The notes: generated from the sequence alone by a model not told the origin. A DNA stretch of 64,000 bases from PFJX01 sp038215555 (GCA_038215555.1 JBBQQT010000001.1:1-64000), one strand, 5' to 3'. Shown: positions 16,435-24,822, counted from the stretch's first letter. Made by a program: numbers and translations.

Positions 16435-17865
16435 TCAGAGGTTGTAAGCCCGCTCGCCGTGGCTCGCGGTATCCAGACCTTGACGCTCTTCTTCTTCCGA
16501 GACACGCAGTCCCATGGTCATGTCGATCAGCTTGAACAGCACGATGCTGACGACGCCAGACCAAACGATGGTGATCAGCACGCCAGTTGCCTGGGTCACG
16601 ACCTGACCGCCCATCGTGTAGCCGTCGACACCCACGCCGCCGAGAGCCGGGGAGACGAAGATGCCGGTGCCGATCGCGCCGATGATGCCGCCGATGCCGT
16701 GAATACCGAAGACATCCAGCGAATCGTCGTAACCCAGCGCCTTCTTCAGACCAGTCACACCCCACAGACAGACCACGCCGGCGATGCCGCCGAGGACGAT
16801 GGCGCCCATCGGGCCAACCAGACCGGCCGCCGGCGTCACCGCTACCAAGCCCGCGACCACACCGGAAGCCAGACCCAGCATGGAAGGCTTGCCGCGCAGC
16901 ATCCACTCGGCCAGCATCCAGGTCATGCCTGCAGCAGCGGTCGCCAGGATGGTGTTGATGAAGGCCAGGCCAGCGCCGCCAGTCGCTTCCAGGTTGGAAC
17001 CTGCGTTGAAGCCGAACCAGCCCACCCACAGCAAAGATGCGCCAATCATGGTCATCGGCAGGCTGTGCGGCGGCATCGCGTCACGGCCGTAACCGACGCG
17101 CTTGCCCAGCACGATGGCCCCGACCAAGGCAGCAATACCCGCATTGATGTGCACCACAGTGCCGCCCGCGAAGTCGAGATCGCCGGCTTCGAACAGATAG
17201 CCGCCGGTGGCCCAAACCATGTGCGTAATCGGCAGGTAGGAGAAGGTGAACCAGAGCGCGCCGAACACCATCAGAGCGGAGAATTTCACGCGCTCGGCCA
17301 GACCGCCGGTGATCAGCGCAACCGTGATGGCGGCGAAGGTGAGCTGGAAGGCCACGAACACCAGTTCAGGTATCACCACGCCATCGGTGAAAGTCGCCGC
17401 CGTGCTGTCCGCAGTAATGCCGGCCAGGAACATTTTCGACAGGTCGCCGATTGCCCAGTTCAGACTGCCGCCGTCGCCGAACGCCAGCGAGTAGCCATAC
17501 ACCGCCCACAGGATCGAGATCATGCAGAAGATGGCCATGACCTGAGTCAGCACCGACAGCATGTTCTTGGCGCGCACCAGACCGCCGTAGAACAGCGCCA
17601 CACCCGGGATGATCATCAGGATGACCAGCAGGGTGGAGAGCATCATCCAGGCGGTATCGCCCTTGTCGGGAACCGGCGCCGGGGCGGCTTCAGCGGGAGC
17701 CGCTTCGGCAGTGGCGGCTTCGGCCATCGTCGGCGCAGCTTCCATCGCCTCAACGACGGTTTCGGTCGTCATTGCCGGCATCTCCGGCGGTGCTTCCTGC
17801 GACAGAGCCACACCGGTGAAACCCAGCGTGCCCAAGAGCATCAATGTAGCGAAGAGCTTTTTCAT
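16435..17865 (-). CDS. amtB: Ammonium transporter AmtB
   Basis: The 476-residue inner-membrane ammonium channel has a signal peptide (about 1-22), then an unusual Ala/Pro/Glu-rich periplasmic stretch (about 23-70) before the first core helix. The eleven-helix Amt fold follows. The pore histidines are seen in GGTVVHINAGIAALVG and FGIHGIGGIIG. It lies 12 bp after glnK, whose PII product blocks the channel when nitrogen is plentiful. Transcription probably starts at the sigma-54 promoter in front of torF. The 783-codon frame on the opposite strand across this region is a shadow. Confidence 0.97.
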   Translation of the reverse strand: MKKLFATLMLLGTLGFTGVALSQEAPPEMPAMTTETVVEAMEAAPTMAEAATAEAAPAEAAPAPVPDKGDTAWMMLSTLLVILMIIPGVALFYGGLVRAKNMLSVLTQVMAIFCMISILWAVYGYSLAFGDGGSLNWAIGDLSKMFLAGITADSTAATFTDGVVIPELVFVAFQLTFAAITVALITGGLAERVKFSALMVFGALWFTFSYLPITHMVWATGGYLFEAGDLDFAGGTVVHINAGIAALVGAIVLGKRVGYGRDAMPPHSLPMTMIGASLLWVGWFGFNAGSNLEATGGAGLAFINTILATAAAGMTWMLAEWMLRGKPSMLGLASGVVAGLVAVTPAAGLVGPMGAIVLGGIAGVVCLWGVTGLKKALGYDDSLDVFGIHGIGGIIGAIGTGIFVSPALGGVGVDGYTMGGQVVTQATGVLITIVWSGVVSIVLFKLIDMTMGLRVSEEEERQGLDTASHGERAYNL

Positions 17866-17877
17866 GTCGGATTCTCC

Positions 17878-18216
17878 TTAGATTGCCGTCTCGCCGACTT
17901 CGCCGGTCCGAATGCGCACAACTTGTTCCAGATCCCAGACGAAAATCTTGCCGTCGCCGATCTTGCCGGTCTGGGCCGCTTTGGAAATGGCTTCAATGGC
18001 TTGATCGAGCAGATCGGCCTTGATGGCGATCTCGATCTTCACCTTGGGCAGAAAGTCGACCACATATTCCGCGCCGCGATACAGCTCGGTATGGCCTTTC
18101 TGGCGACCGAAGCCTTTGACTTCGGTCACGGTAATTCCAGAAACCCCAAGGCCGGAGAGGGCTTCACGCACCTCGTCGAGCTTGAAGGGTTTGATGATGG
18201 CGGTGACAAATTTCAT
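17878..18216 (-). CDS. glnK: Nitrogen regulatory protein PII (GlnK)
   Basis: The 112-residue trimeric signal protein has the start MKFVTAIIKPFKLDEVREAL, the T-loop with the uridylylated tyrosine in YRGAEYVVDFLPK, and the C-terminal RIRTGEVGETAI. It senses 2-oxoglutarate and ATP/ADP and gates AmtB. The linkage to amtB identifies it as GlnK rather than GlnB. The preceding 75-bp gap after torF contains a GC-rich hairpin that could separate porin and PII expression levels. Confidence 0.97.
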   Translation of the reverse strand: MKFVTAIIKPFKLDEVREALSGLGVSGITVTEVKGFGRQKGHTELYRGAEYVVDFLPKVKIEIAIKADLLDQAIEAISKAAQTGKIGDGKIFVWDLEQVVRIRTGEVGETAI

Positions 18217-18249
18217 AACGGTCTCCTGAATGAACTGCCGGTCTGGTCA

Positions 18250-18277
18250 GGCCCCGCCGCAACGCGGATCAGGGGCC
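18250..18277 (-). other. Intercistronic hairpin between torF and glnK
   Basis: GGCCCC (18250-18255) pairs with GGGGCC (18272-18277), and an inner CCGC-AAC-GCGG (18257-18267) stacks inside. No U run follows on the minus strand, so it is more likely an RNA-stability or processing element than a terminator. Confidence 0.5.
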
Positions 18278-18291
18278 AGTTTCAGAGTGGA

Positions 18292-19053
18292 TTAGAAAGA
18301 CTTGGAGAAGGAGAGGATCGCGCGGCCATCAGCGACCTTTTCGGTTCCCCAGGTGTAAGCCGTGGCTGGGCCAGCTTTGCCGTATTCAACATCGGTATCG
18401 GTGTAGGCCAAGGTGATGACGCCATAACCGATATCCTTGGAGACACCAATTTTCCAGTCCGTGTAGGAGGCATCGTCGTTGTCTTTGACATCCTGATAGC
18501 CGACGTGGCCGAGCAAAGCCCAGCCATTTTCCAGGGGGTAAGTGGCATTGACTTCAAGGTAGTAACTGCCCTTCGTGTCATTGTTGCCAACTGAAGTGCC
18601 CCAACCAACGAAGCGCTTGGAAACGGCATGACTATATTTCGCACTCAAGAACTTCCAACTTGCGCCCAAATAAACCTCGGTCGTATCCGGATCATTCGCG
18701 CCTGCAATCTGATCGCCAGGGTAGAAGTAGGTAATCAGGCCAACGTCATAGCCAACATCGCCCATGCTGCCCTTGTAGCCACCATAGAGGTCAATTTCCA
18801 TGCTGCTGTTGGTTTTGTAACCCTGCGAGACCCAGTCGACGTTGGAACCCCATGTGCCCAGATAAGCACCGCTGGCGTGGCTGTAATCAAATCCGCCCTG
18901 CAGGGCAGGCCCATTCTGGGTTTGTGAGACGCCGCGGAAAAGGTAGTCGGTGGTAAAGCCGATATTTCCAGAAACACTATGCGGTGAGTCGGCAGCGATC
19001 GCAGACACGGAAACCAGACCAGACAGGATGAGCAGGTAAGACAGTTTCTTCAT
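18292..19053 (-). CDS. TorF-family putative outer-membrane porin
   Basis: The 253-residue protein has a signal peptide (about 1-20, ending SAIA-ADS) and a beta-barrel pattern of alternating residues. The family's opening NIGFTTDYLFRGVSQTQNGP and a terminal aromatic (KSF) are as expected for outer-membrane insertion. It is the first gene before glnK and amtB and follows a sigma-54 promoter. A porin role in letting a nitrogen source such as ammonium or a small amide across the outer membrane is therefore inferred. GGAG lies eight bases before the ATG. Confidence 0.88.
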   Translation of the reverse strand: MKKLSYLLILSGLVSVSAIAADSPHSVSGNIGFTTDYLFRGVSQTQNGPALQGGFDYSHASGAYLGTWGSNVDWVSQGYKTNSSMEIDLYGGYKGSMGDVGYDVGLITYFYPGDQIAGANDPDTTEVYLGASWKFLSAKYSHAVSKRFVGWGTSVGNNDTKGSYYLEVNATYPLENGWALLGHVGYQDVKDNDDASYTDWKIGVSKDIGYGVITLAYTDTDVEYGKAGPATAYTWGTEKVADGRAILSFSKSF

Positions 19054-19098
19054 GATGATTCTCCAGTAAAGGTGGTGCGATGTTGCACGCTCATGTTC

Positions 19099-19115
19099 AG
19101 CATTATCCGTGCCAA
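19099..19115 (-). promoter_or_regulatory. Sigma-54 promoter for torF-glnK-amtB
   Basis: The minus strand reads TTGGCACGGATAATGCT. GG and GC are ten bases apart, and the only departure from TTGGCACG-N4-TTGCT is A for T at the start of the -12 element. Transcription would begin about 35 nt before the torF ATG. Confidence 0.82.
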
Positions 19116-19176
19116 CTAAATTAATACTTAAATATCATATATTTAGTCGAATTCGACCGATCTTGGCGCAATTCGT

Positions 19177-19193
19177 TGCCCGATATTGGTGCA
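19177..19193 (-). promoter_or_regulatory. NtrC-binding site, proximal
   Basis: TGCCCGATATTGGTGCA has a perfect TTGGTGCA half and a partial left half of the NtrC dyad. It lies about 75 bp upstream of the torF sigma-54 promoter. A second site is centred 31 bp further on, about three helical turns, which favours cooperative binding. Confidence 0.55.
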
Positions 19194-19207
19194 TGATGAA
19201 AATGCGA

Positions 19208-19224
19208 TGCACCGTATTGACCCG
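19208..19224 (-). promoter_or_regulatory. NtrC-binding site, distal
   Basis: TGCACCGTATTGACCCG has a perfect TGCACC half and a degraded right half. It shares the same helical face as the proximal site. It also lies just upstream of the divergent ubiK gene. Confidence 0.5.
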
Positions 19225-19246
19225 AAGGATTGGCAAGCCGGTTTGT

Positions 19247-19252
19247 TAAACT
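19247..19252 (+). promoter_or_regulatory. Possible -10 box for ubiK
   Basis: TAAACT in the context GTTAAACTCGCG lies 33 bp before the ubiK ATG. The same context (GCTAAACTCGCG) precedes flhB. No good -35 is seen. Confidence 0.35.
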
Positions 19253-19285
19253 CGCGCCTCTCGATTGCGCCCTGGAAAACTCACT

Positions 19286-19573
19286 ATGTTGAAACAGAAT
19301 CTCGCCAAGGAAGTCGCTGGCAAAGTCTCGGAAATCCTTGCCTTCAGTCCCGCCAAGGATGTCGAAAAGAACCTCAAGGCCAGCCTGGCCGCCTGGTTAT
19401 CCAAGCTCGATCTGGTGACGCGCGAGGAATTCGACGTGCAGTCACAGGTTCTGGCCCGCACGCGTGAGAAGTTGCAGCAACTGGAAGACCGTCTGGCCGC
19501 GCTGGAAGCCAAGCCGGAAGTTGGGTCGACAAGCGGGTCGGCAAGCGGCTCGGAAACCAATCTGCCGCAATGA
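19286..19573 (+). CDS. ubiK: Ubiquinone biosynthesis accessory factor UbiK (YqiC/BMFP)
   Basis: The 95-residue protein has an amphipathic N-terminal half and a C-terminal coiled coil (TREEFDVQSQVLARTREKLQ...RLAALEAK) typical of the YqiC/BMFP family. UbiK helps assemble the soluble ubiquinone-synthesis complex with UbiJ. A low-complexity Ser/Gly/Thr tail closes the protein. The ATG at 19286 is used because the open frame before it has no ribosome-binding site. Its stop overlaps the next gene start (ATGA). Confidence 0.85.
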   Translation: MLKQNLAKEVAGKVSEILAFSPAKDVEKNLKASLAAWLSKLDLVTREEFDVQSQVLARTREKLQQLEDRLAALEAKPEVGSTSGSASGSETNLPQ

Positions 19574-20514
19574 GCCGGGAGCGTGTTGAAGTGGCTGCCG
19601 CCGTCATCGAACGGCCGGACGGCACTTTTCTCATGGCCAGCCGTCCGCCGGGCAAGGTCTATGCGGGGTGGTGGGAATTCCCTGGTGGCAAGGTGGAGGC
19701 AGGGGAAACCGCGCGTCAAGCACTGGACCGTGAACTGCGTGAGGAGTTGGGCATCGAGGTTGAACAAGCCTGGCCTTGGTTGAATCGAACCTACAACTAT
19801 CCGCATGCCGATGTCATGTTGCGGTTTTTTCGCGTCACGCGTTGGCGTGGTGAGCCGCATCCGCACGAAGGTCAGTTATTCGATTGGACGCGCACCGAGG
19901 CGCCGGCTGTTGCTCCCATCTTGCCGGCACCGGTGTTACCTGCCAATGGACCGATCCTGAAAGCGCTCCGCCTGCCGCTGGAATATGCGATTTCGGATGC
20001 CGCCAAGCTGGGGCCGCAGGTGTTTTTGCAGCGCCTGGATCAACGTCTCGCACAGGGACTCAAGCTGGTGCAATGGCGGGAAAAAGGCGCGTCGGTGGAA
20101 TTGGTCGAACAGGTTGCCGCCCGCTGTCGCGAAGCGGGCGCTTTATTGATGTGCAATGCGGATGCCGGGTTGGCAAGCCGACTGGGCACTGGCTTGCATC
20201 TGAATGCCAAACAATTGGCGGCAATGGATCAGCGGCCCGACCTGGAATGGGTCTCTGCGTCCTGTCATGACCAGACAGAACTGCAACGCGCGATTCAACT
20301 GGAACTCGATTTCGTGGTCCTTTCACCCGTGTTGCCGACGCCCAGCCACCCAGGCGAGCCGACGTTGGGTTGGCCGACGTTTACCGATTTGCTGCGCGAC
20401 TGCGGCATACCGGTTTTTGCGCTCGGCGGACTAGGGCGTGATGACCTGGCTTTGGCACGCGGATTTGGCGCGCATGGCATCGCGCTGAAAAGCCAGGCTT
20501 GGAACACGTTGTGA
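19570..20514 (+). CDS. Fused Nudix (MutT-like) hydrolase and ThiE-like protein
   Basis: The N-terminal domain (about 1-130) has a complete Nudix box, GGKVEAGETARQALDRELRE followed by ELG, consistent with 8-oxo-dGTP cleanup. The C-terminal domain (about 145-314) resembles thiamine-phosphate synthase TIM barrels, with QWREKGA, LMCNADAGLA and ALGGLGRDDL. Such fusions are known in Beta- and Gammaproteobacteria, where the ThiE part may not make thiamine phosphate. The 314-residue frame starts inside the ubiK stop and ends in a GTGA overlap with the next gene. Confidence 0.88.
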   Translation: MSRERVEVAAAVIERPDGTFLMASRPPGKVYAGWWEFPGGKVEAGETARQALDRELREELGIEVEQAWPWLNRTYNYPHADVMLRFFRVTRWRGEPHPHEGQLFDWTRTEAPAVAPILPAPVLPANGPILKALRLPLEYAISDAAKLGPQVFLQRLDQRLAQGLKLVQWREKGASVELVEQVAARCREAGALLMCNADAGLASRLGTGLHLNAKQLAAMDQRPDLEWVSASCHDQTELQRAIQLELDFVVLSPVLPTPSHPGEPTLGWPTFTDLLRDCGIPVFALGGLGRDDLALARGFGAHGIALKSQAWNTL

Positions 20515-20966
20515 CGCGGCCTGCCTGGCTTCGTTTCTGGCCACTCGGTCTGTTTGCCCTGATCGGCCTGGTGCTCTGGGCCGATCAGACTGGACTCTGG
20601 CGCTCATCTAAAGCGGAAAAACAGGTGCCGGTAAATTGCAGCACGCTGACGCAGCCGGGTGGCTGCAAGCTGAGCGTCGATGGTCGCGAGATTCGTTTCG
20701 GCATCCTGGGCGAGCCGAAACCGCTCGCCCCGTTCCAGATCTGGCTTGCCCTGCCAGATTCGACCGGGGCGCAACAAGCCGAGGCGCGCTTCACGATGGA
20801 AGGCATGGATATGGGCTTCAATCTCTACACCCTGCGGCCGGATGACCAGGGCGTATTACGCGCCACGGTGACGCTGCCGATCTGTGTGACCGGTCGCCGC
20901 GACTGGCACATGGTTCTGGATTTGACTAATTTGAGTATCAAAGTCCCATTTGTCACCAACCTGTAA
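20511..20966 (+). CDS. Membrane-anchored protein, FixH/YtkA-like domain (hypothetical)
   Basis: The 151-residue protein starts at a GTG that overlaps the preceding stop. One hydrophobic helix (about 8-24) is followed by a periplasmic beta-rich domain with two cysteines near the start (VNCSTLTQPGGCKL), a methionine-rich turn (TMEGMDMGFN) and GRRDWHMVLDL. The shape is like small FixH/YtkA-type domains, but no specific function is recognised. The Met/Cys content might fit a metal site; that is only a suggestion. It ends the ubiK unit. Confidence 0.6.
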   Translation: MTRPAWLRFWPLGLFALIGLVLWADQTGLWRSSKAEKQVPVNCSTLTQPGGCKLSVDGREIRFGILGEPKPLAPFQIWLALPDSTGAQQAEARFTMEGMDMGFNLYTLRPDDQGVLRATVTLPICVTGRRDWHMVLDLTNLSIKVPFVTNL

Positions 20967-21101
20967 TATTTGGCGCAATTGACGCCCCTATAATTTGCCA
21001 ATCCCCTGGTTACAGAAATTTCATGATTTGAAATGGCGACCAGGCAAAAAACAATTGCGTCAGCAACACCCCGGTGAGCGGCGGTAGAAGGAGACACAGA
21101 A

Positions 21102-21803
21102 ATGCCCAATGTACATATATACAAGAAATTCGATGCTGACATGGAGGCCGTGCGTGCGCGCGTGCTGGAAATGGGCGGCCTGGTTGAGGAACAGGTCAAC
21201 AGAGCGATCGAAGCGCTGATTTCAGGCAATACCAAAACGGCCGAAGAAGTCATCGCCAACGAACAGAAGGTCAACACCATGGAAGTCAGCGCCGATGAGG
21301 CCTGTACGCAGATCATCGCGCTGCGCCAGCCGACCGCCGTCGACTTGCGCATGATCCTGACCATCATCAAAACCATTACCGATCTTGAACGGATCGGCGA
21401 TGAGGCAGCAAAGATTGCCCGCGTCGCAGTCAAGGTTTACGACAGCGACCGCATCCTGACGCCGCGTTACAACGAAATCAAATATATGGCCGGCCTGACC
21501 ACCAAGATGTTGCGCGAGTCGCTCGACGCGTTCGCCCGCCTGGATGTCTCCGGCACCGGCGCGGTGGCCCGCCAGGACATGGAAGTCGACGAGGAGTTCC
21601 ACTTGATCACGCGGCATCTGATCACCTTCATGATGGAAGATCCGCGCACCATCTCGACCTTTATTGATCTGCTGTTTGTCGTCAAAGCTATCGAGCGCAT
21701 CGGTGACCATGCCAAAAACATGTCCGAATACGTGGTGTTCATGGTTAAAGGCAAAGACGTGCGCCACATCACGATCGAAGAGCTGGAACGCGAATTGATG
21801 TGA
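21102..21803 (+). CDS. phoU: Phosphate signalling regulator PhoU
   Basis: The 233-residue all-helical protein has two PhoU repeats, with the metal-site signatures ERIGDEAAKIAR and ERIGDHAKNMSEYV. PhoU connects phosphate transport to the PhoR/PhoB system and usually represses the Pho regulon when phosphate is abundant. No pst or phoB/phoR genes lie next to it, so it stands alone. AAGGAG precedes the ATG, and a strong terminator follows. Confidence 0.95.
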   Translation: MPNVHIYKKFDADMEAVRARVLEMGGLVEEQVNRAIEALISGNTKTAEEVIANEQKVNTMEVSADEACTQIIALRQPTAVDLRMILTIIKTITDLERIGDEAAKIARVAVKVYDSDRILTPRYNEIKYMAGLTTKMLRESLDAFARLDVSGTGAVARQDMEVDEEFHLITRHLITFMMEDPRTISTFIDLLFVVKAIERIGDHAKNMSEYVVFMVKGKDVRHITIEELERELM

Positions 21804-21854
21804 CGAATTGATCTGACGAATTGATCTGAGTAACCGCTTGCGGGCGGATTAATC

Positions 21855-21890
21855 AAAAAAGCCGACAGGATTGTTCCTGTCGGCTTTTTT
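21855..21890 (+). terminator. Bidirectional intrinsic terminator between phoU and the PCuAC gene
   Basis: GCCGACAGGA-TTGT-TCCTGTCGGC forms a perfect ten-pair stem with six A before and six T after it. It can stop both convergent transcripts. Confidence 0.95.
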
Positions 21891-21917
21891 GTCGGGTTGA
21901 GTGACGTTTGGTGTTGT

Positions 21918-22355
21918 TCAGTGTGCGCTGGATGAGCGGGCTTCTGCCTGCACCGCCAGTTTCTTTTGCTTGCCGTCAGCGCCTTTGACGATCAGTGTCA
22001 TCGGTACTTTCTGGCCCGACTTGATCTGGCTTTTCAAGCCGATGAACATGACATGCAGATCACCCGGTTCGAGGCTGACCGTTTTTCCCTTCGGCAATTT
22101 GATTTCCTGCATCTGGCGCATTTCCATGACGCCGTTTTCCATCCGCATGAAATGGAACTCGAATTCCCTGGATACCGGACTGCTGCCGCCGACCAGGGTC
22201 ATGTCGGCATCGGCGGTCAGTTCCATGAAGCCGCCTGCCACCTTCTGACCGGGTGCGGTGGCACGCACCCAGGCATTTTCGATCTTGACGTTGTCGGCCA
22301 GGGCCGAGGTGGCAAGCAGGCATCCAGTCAGCAGCATTGCGAGAGATCGTTGCAT
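21918..22355 (-). CDS. Periplasmic copper chaperone PCu(A)C
   Basis: The 145-residue protein has a signal peptide (about 1-20, ending SALA). Its domain carries the family's copper site: a histidine and methionines in EFHFMRM, EMRQM, and DLHVMFIGL. PCu(A)C carries Cu(I) to cytochrome oxidase assembly. It lies 68 bp downstream of the copper-type TonB receptor on the same strand, so the two probably form an uptake-and-delivery pair. Confidence 0.92.
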   Translation of the reverse strand: MQRSLAMLLTGCLLATSALADNVKIENAWVRATAPGQKVAGGFMELTADADMTLVGGSSPVSREFEFHFMRMENGVMEMRQMQEIKLPKGKTVSLEPGDLHVMFIGLKSQIKSGQKVPMTLIVKGADGKQKKLAVQAEARSSSAH

Positions 22356-22423
22356 GTTGAGTCCTTTGCTTGGTTCTTTTCAATATGCCCCCCGCCGGAT
22401 CGACGGGGCGGCGGCATTCTGCC

Positions 22424-24712
22424 TCAGAACTTGACGTTCAAGCCCGCGTAGATCGAGCGGCCCGTTCCGGGTACGGCGGTGCCCCATTGCGGGTAATTGG
22501 GCAACGCCGGGTTAGTCATGGTCGTGCCTTGGCCGGTGTAAGCGCCGCCGGCGGGCAGATAGTAAAACTTGTCGAACAGGTTTTCGACGCCGAAATCGAC
22601 GCGCACCTGCTTCCATGCGTAACTGCCGCGCAGGTTGACCAGGCCATAGCCCGGTGTCTTGATTTCGTTGCGGATTGCCGAAACCTTGTCCTTGGCATCC
22701 ACCATCACCCATTCGGCGCTGTTGTCCCAGCCACCTTTCTTCTGGTTGAGCGCGAGTTTGGCGTTGAGCGGCATGATGTTGTAAAGGCCATCACCGGTGT
22801 CTCGGTTAGTGCCTTTGGTGTAGTTCAGCAGACCCTTCAGCGCGAAGGCGCCCCAATCGGTTTTTGCCAGCGGCATCTGGCCGGAGAGGTCGATGCCGTA
22901 TATCCGCGCCGATTGATTGATGTATTTGAGGACGCTGAATTTGTCCGTTGTGGGTGCGACGGTGGGCAGGTTGGTGGTCGCGTTCCATTGCACTGCGTCG
23001 ATGTAATCGTCTACCTCGGCGTAATGCGGCGTCGCCTTGAAAGTCCAGGCACCATCGACGGCGTGCCAATCGAAAGTGGCGGAGATCTTGTTGGCTTTTT
23101 CCGGCTTCAGGTCGATGTCGCCGAGATAACCGTTGCCGTCGCCCACAAAGTTGTTCATCAGCGCGGCCATCTGCCAGGTGGACCAGGTGTAGCGTTCATA
23201 GACATTGGGCGAGCGCTCTTTGTGGGCAAAGCCGAACTCGATGTCGAGATTTGCGTCGGCGGTGTAACGGGCAAGCGCGGTGAGATCCAAATTGTGGTCG
23301 ATCTTCTTGCGATCCTGGGCGTTGAAAGCGGCGGCATCCCGCGCCTGGAAACTCATCATATTGGCCGGGTTGTAACCCACGACATCACCAGCATTCATCT
23401 TGACCTGTTCGACGCGCGCGCCCAGCAGTGTTATCCAGTTGGATCGCTTGCGCGCTTCCCATTCGCCAAACAGCGCGGCGCGATCACGTTCACCGTCTTT
23501 GATGTTCCAGAAAGTGCCCGGCCACATGCCAGCGCCTGACGGCGGCCACCAGTCGTCAAGCCGGTATTGCTGAATTTCGCCGCCGACCCGCAAGCGGTCT
23601 TGCGCGGTGATGGCGACATCCGCCTTGACGCTGAATCCCGTCGTTTTACCTTCGGTGTACATCGGCATGCCGGCGGCACAGGTGGCGCTGATCGGGTTGC
23701 ATGGAGAGCCATCGACTGCGGTGGGGCCACCGGAGCCGATGGGCGGCACACCATTGCCATACCAGAATCGTTTGTCGGCACCAAAGTCCATGAAGTGATC
23801 GACTTTCTCGTGATAGGCGCGGGCCTCAAGCGAGCCCCAATCCAGCTTGCCCAGATAGCGCAAGTTAAGACTGTTCTGCTCGTTATTCAGCATGTCCATG
23901 CGCTGATTGGGGTAGAGCTGAAACGGCATGTCCTGGAAACCCAGTTTGGCTTCAAACAGATGTGCGTCGTTCTTGAACGCGAGTCCAATGGCGTGGTTGC
24001 GGGTTTCATAGGCGGTGGAGCCAACTTCATCTCGCGGCAACGTGTGGCCCATGCGGCCGGTGATGTCGTAGTTTTTGAAGTCGTTGCCAGCCGTGTAGTT
24101 GTCGGCCTGGCTGGTGGCGCCGCTGTAGCTGATATTGAATTTCTGGTTGGCATAAGTGGCCGAGGCATTGGCCCCGCGCGCGTTATTGTTGCTGCGGTAG
24201 AACACACCGGCTTCGCCTTTTGTGATGGCGGCTTGGCCGGGTGCGGCGAACTCGGGGGCGCGCGATTCGGCGATGATGGCGCCGCCGATGGCATCGCCGC
24301 CGCTGCTGACCGGGGTGATGCCGGCATAGACTTTGAGTGTTTCCAGATTGGTCGGATCAATGTAGGACAGCGCCGGATTCATGTGATTCGGGCAGGATGC
24401 GATCAAATCCATGCCATCCAGTTTGATCCGCAGACGGTCATCGGCCAGGCCGTGAATGGAGGGCAGGCTGGAAACGCCGCCCGAGCCATACAAACTGACG
24501 CCGGGAACATCGCGCAGCAAACTCGCCGTGTCGCTGGTGGAAGAGCGCATCGACGCCAATTCGGTTTCGCCAAGTTTGACCACGCTTGAACGTTGCAGCG
24601 AACTTCTTGGCGCGGTCACGACGATTTCGTCCAAGGTCGGTATGTCTGCCGCAATGCCAAAAAAGGGGCTGGCGGCCAATACCGCGACAATGGGGTTCAA
24701 GCGGAACTTCAT
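22424..24712 (-). CDS. TonB-dependent receptor, OprC/NosA-type copper uptake
   Basis: The 762-residue outer-membrane receptor has a signal peptide (about 1-22), a TonB box (TLDEIVVTA), a plug domain and a 22-strand barrel ending in NVKF. The plug contains C107-P-N-H-M111 and the barrel H306-F-M308, matching the CxxxM and HxM copper ligands of OprC. The PCuAC gene next to it supports copper as substrate. GGAG lies ten bases before the ATG. The leader immediately upstream contains a terminator-like hairpin, so attenuation is likely. Confidence 0.88.
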   Translation of the reverse strand: MKFRLNPIVAVLAASPFFGIAADIPTLDEIVVTAPRSSLQRSSVVKLGETELASMRSSTSDTASLLRDVPGVSLYGSGGVSSLPSIHGLADDRLRIKLDGMDLIASCPNHMNPALSYIDPTNLETLKVYAGITPVSSGGDAIGGAIIAESRAPEFAAPGQAAITKGEAGVFYRSNNNARGANASATYANQKFNISYSGATSQADNYTAGNDFKNYDITGRMGHTLPRDEVGSTAYETRNHAIGLAFKNDAHLFEAKLGFQDMPFQLYPNQRMDMLNNEQNSLNLRYLGKLDWGSLEARAYHEKVDHFMDFGADKRFWYGNGVPPIGSGGPTAVDGSPCNPISATCAAGMPMYTEGKTTGFSVKADVAITAQDRLRVGGEIQQYRLDDWWPPSGAGMWPGTFWNIKDGERDRAALFGEWEARKRSNWITLLGARVEQVKMNAGDVVGYNPANMMSFQARDAAAFNAQDRKKIDHNLDLTALARYTADANLDIEFGFAHKERSPNVYERYTWSTWQMAALMNNFVGDGNGYLGDIDLKPEKANKISATFDWHAVDGAWTFKATPHYAEVDDYIDAVQWNATTNLPTVAPTTDKFSVLKYINQSARIYGIDLSGQMPLAKTDWGAFALKGLLNYTKGTNRDTGDGLYNIMPLNAKLALNQKKGGWDNSAEWVMVDAKDKVSAIRNEIKTPGYGLVNLRGSYAWKQVRVDFGVENLFDKFYYLPAGGAYTGQGTTMTNPALPNYPQWGTAVPGTGRSIYAGLNVKF

Positions 24713-24732
24713 TTTTTTATGACTCCGAGATC

Positions 24733-24771
24733 AAAAAAATGGCCCGCTGCGGGCATGAACCGAAGCGGGCC
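24733..24771 (-). terminator. Terminator-like hairpin in the leader of the copper receptor gene
   Basis: On the minus strand GGCCCGCT (24771-24764) pairs with AGCGGGCC (24748-24741), followed by ATTTTTTTG. It ends about 20 nt before the receptor start and no other minus-strand gene precedes it, so it is best read as an attenuator controlling the receptor. Confidence 0.7.
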
Positions 24772-24789
24772 GCAAGATACGTCAGTACG

Positions 24790-24822
24790 TCAAAAGCCGT
24801 AAACGTATGGAAGCGAAGCCAT
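24790..24822 (-). CDS. Possible 10-codon leader peptide before the copper receptor
   Basis: ATG at 24822 opens the peptide MASLPYVYGF and stops at 24790, 19 nt before the attenuator stem. The ribosome-binding site is weak. An ATACGT/ACGTAT pair spans its 3' half and could form a competing hairpin. It is included because its position fits translation-controlled attenuation. A 67-codon frame (24717-24920) covers the same bases in another phase and is an alternative. Confidence 0.3.
   Translation of the reverse strand: MASLPYVYGF

Noticed and set aside
16243..18594. A 783-codon plus-strand frame opposite amtB, glnK and torF
   Set aside because: It is antisense to three well-recognised genes, is rich in His/Arg/Gln as expected for a GC-rich shadow frame, and shows no known domain.
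20989..20994. TATAAT before phoU
   Set aside because: No -35 at suitable spacing and no Pho box could be matched, so it was not listed as a promoter.
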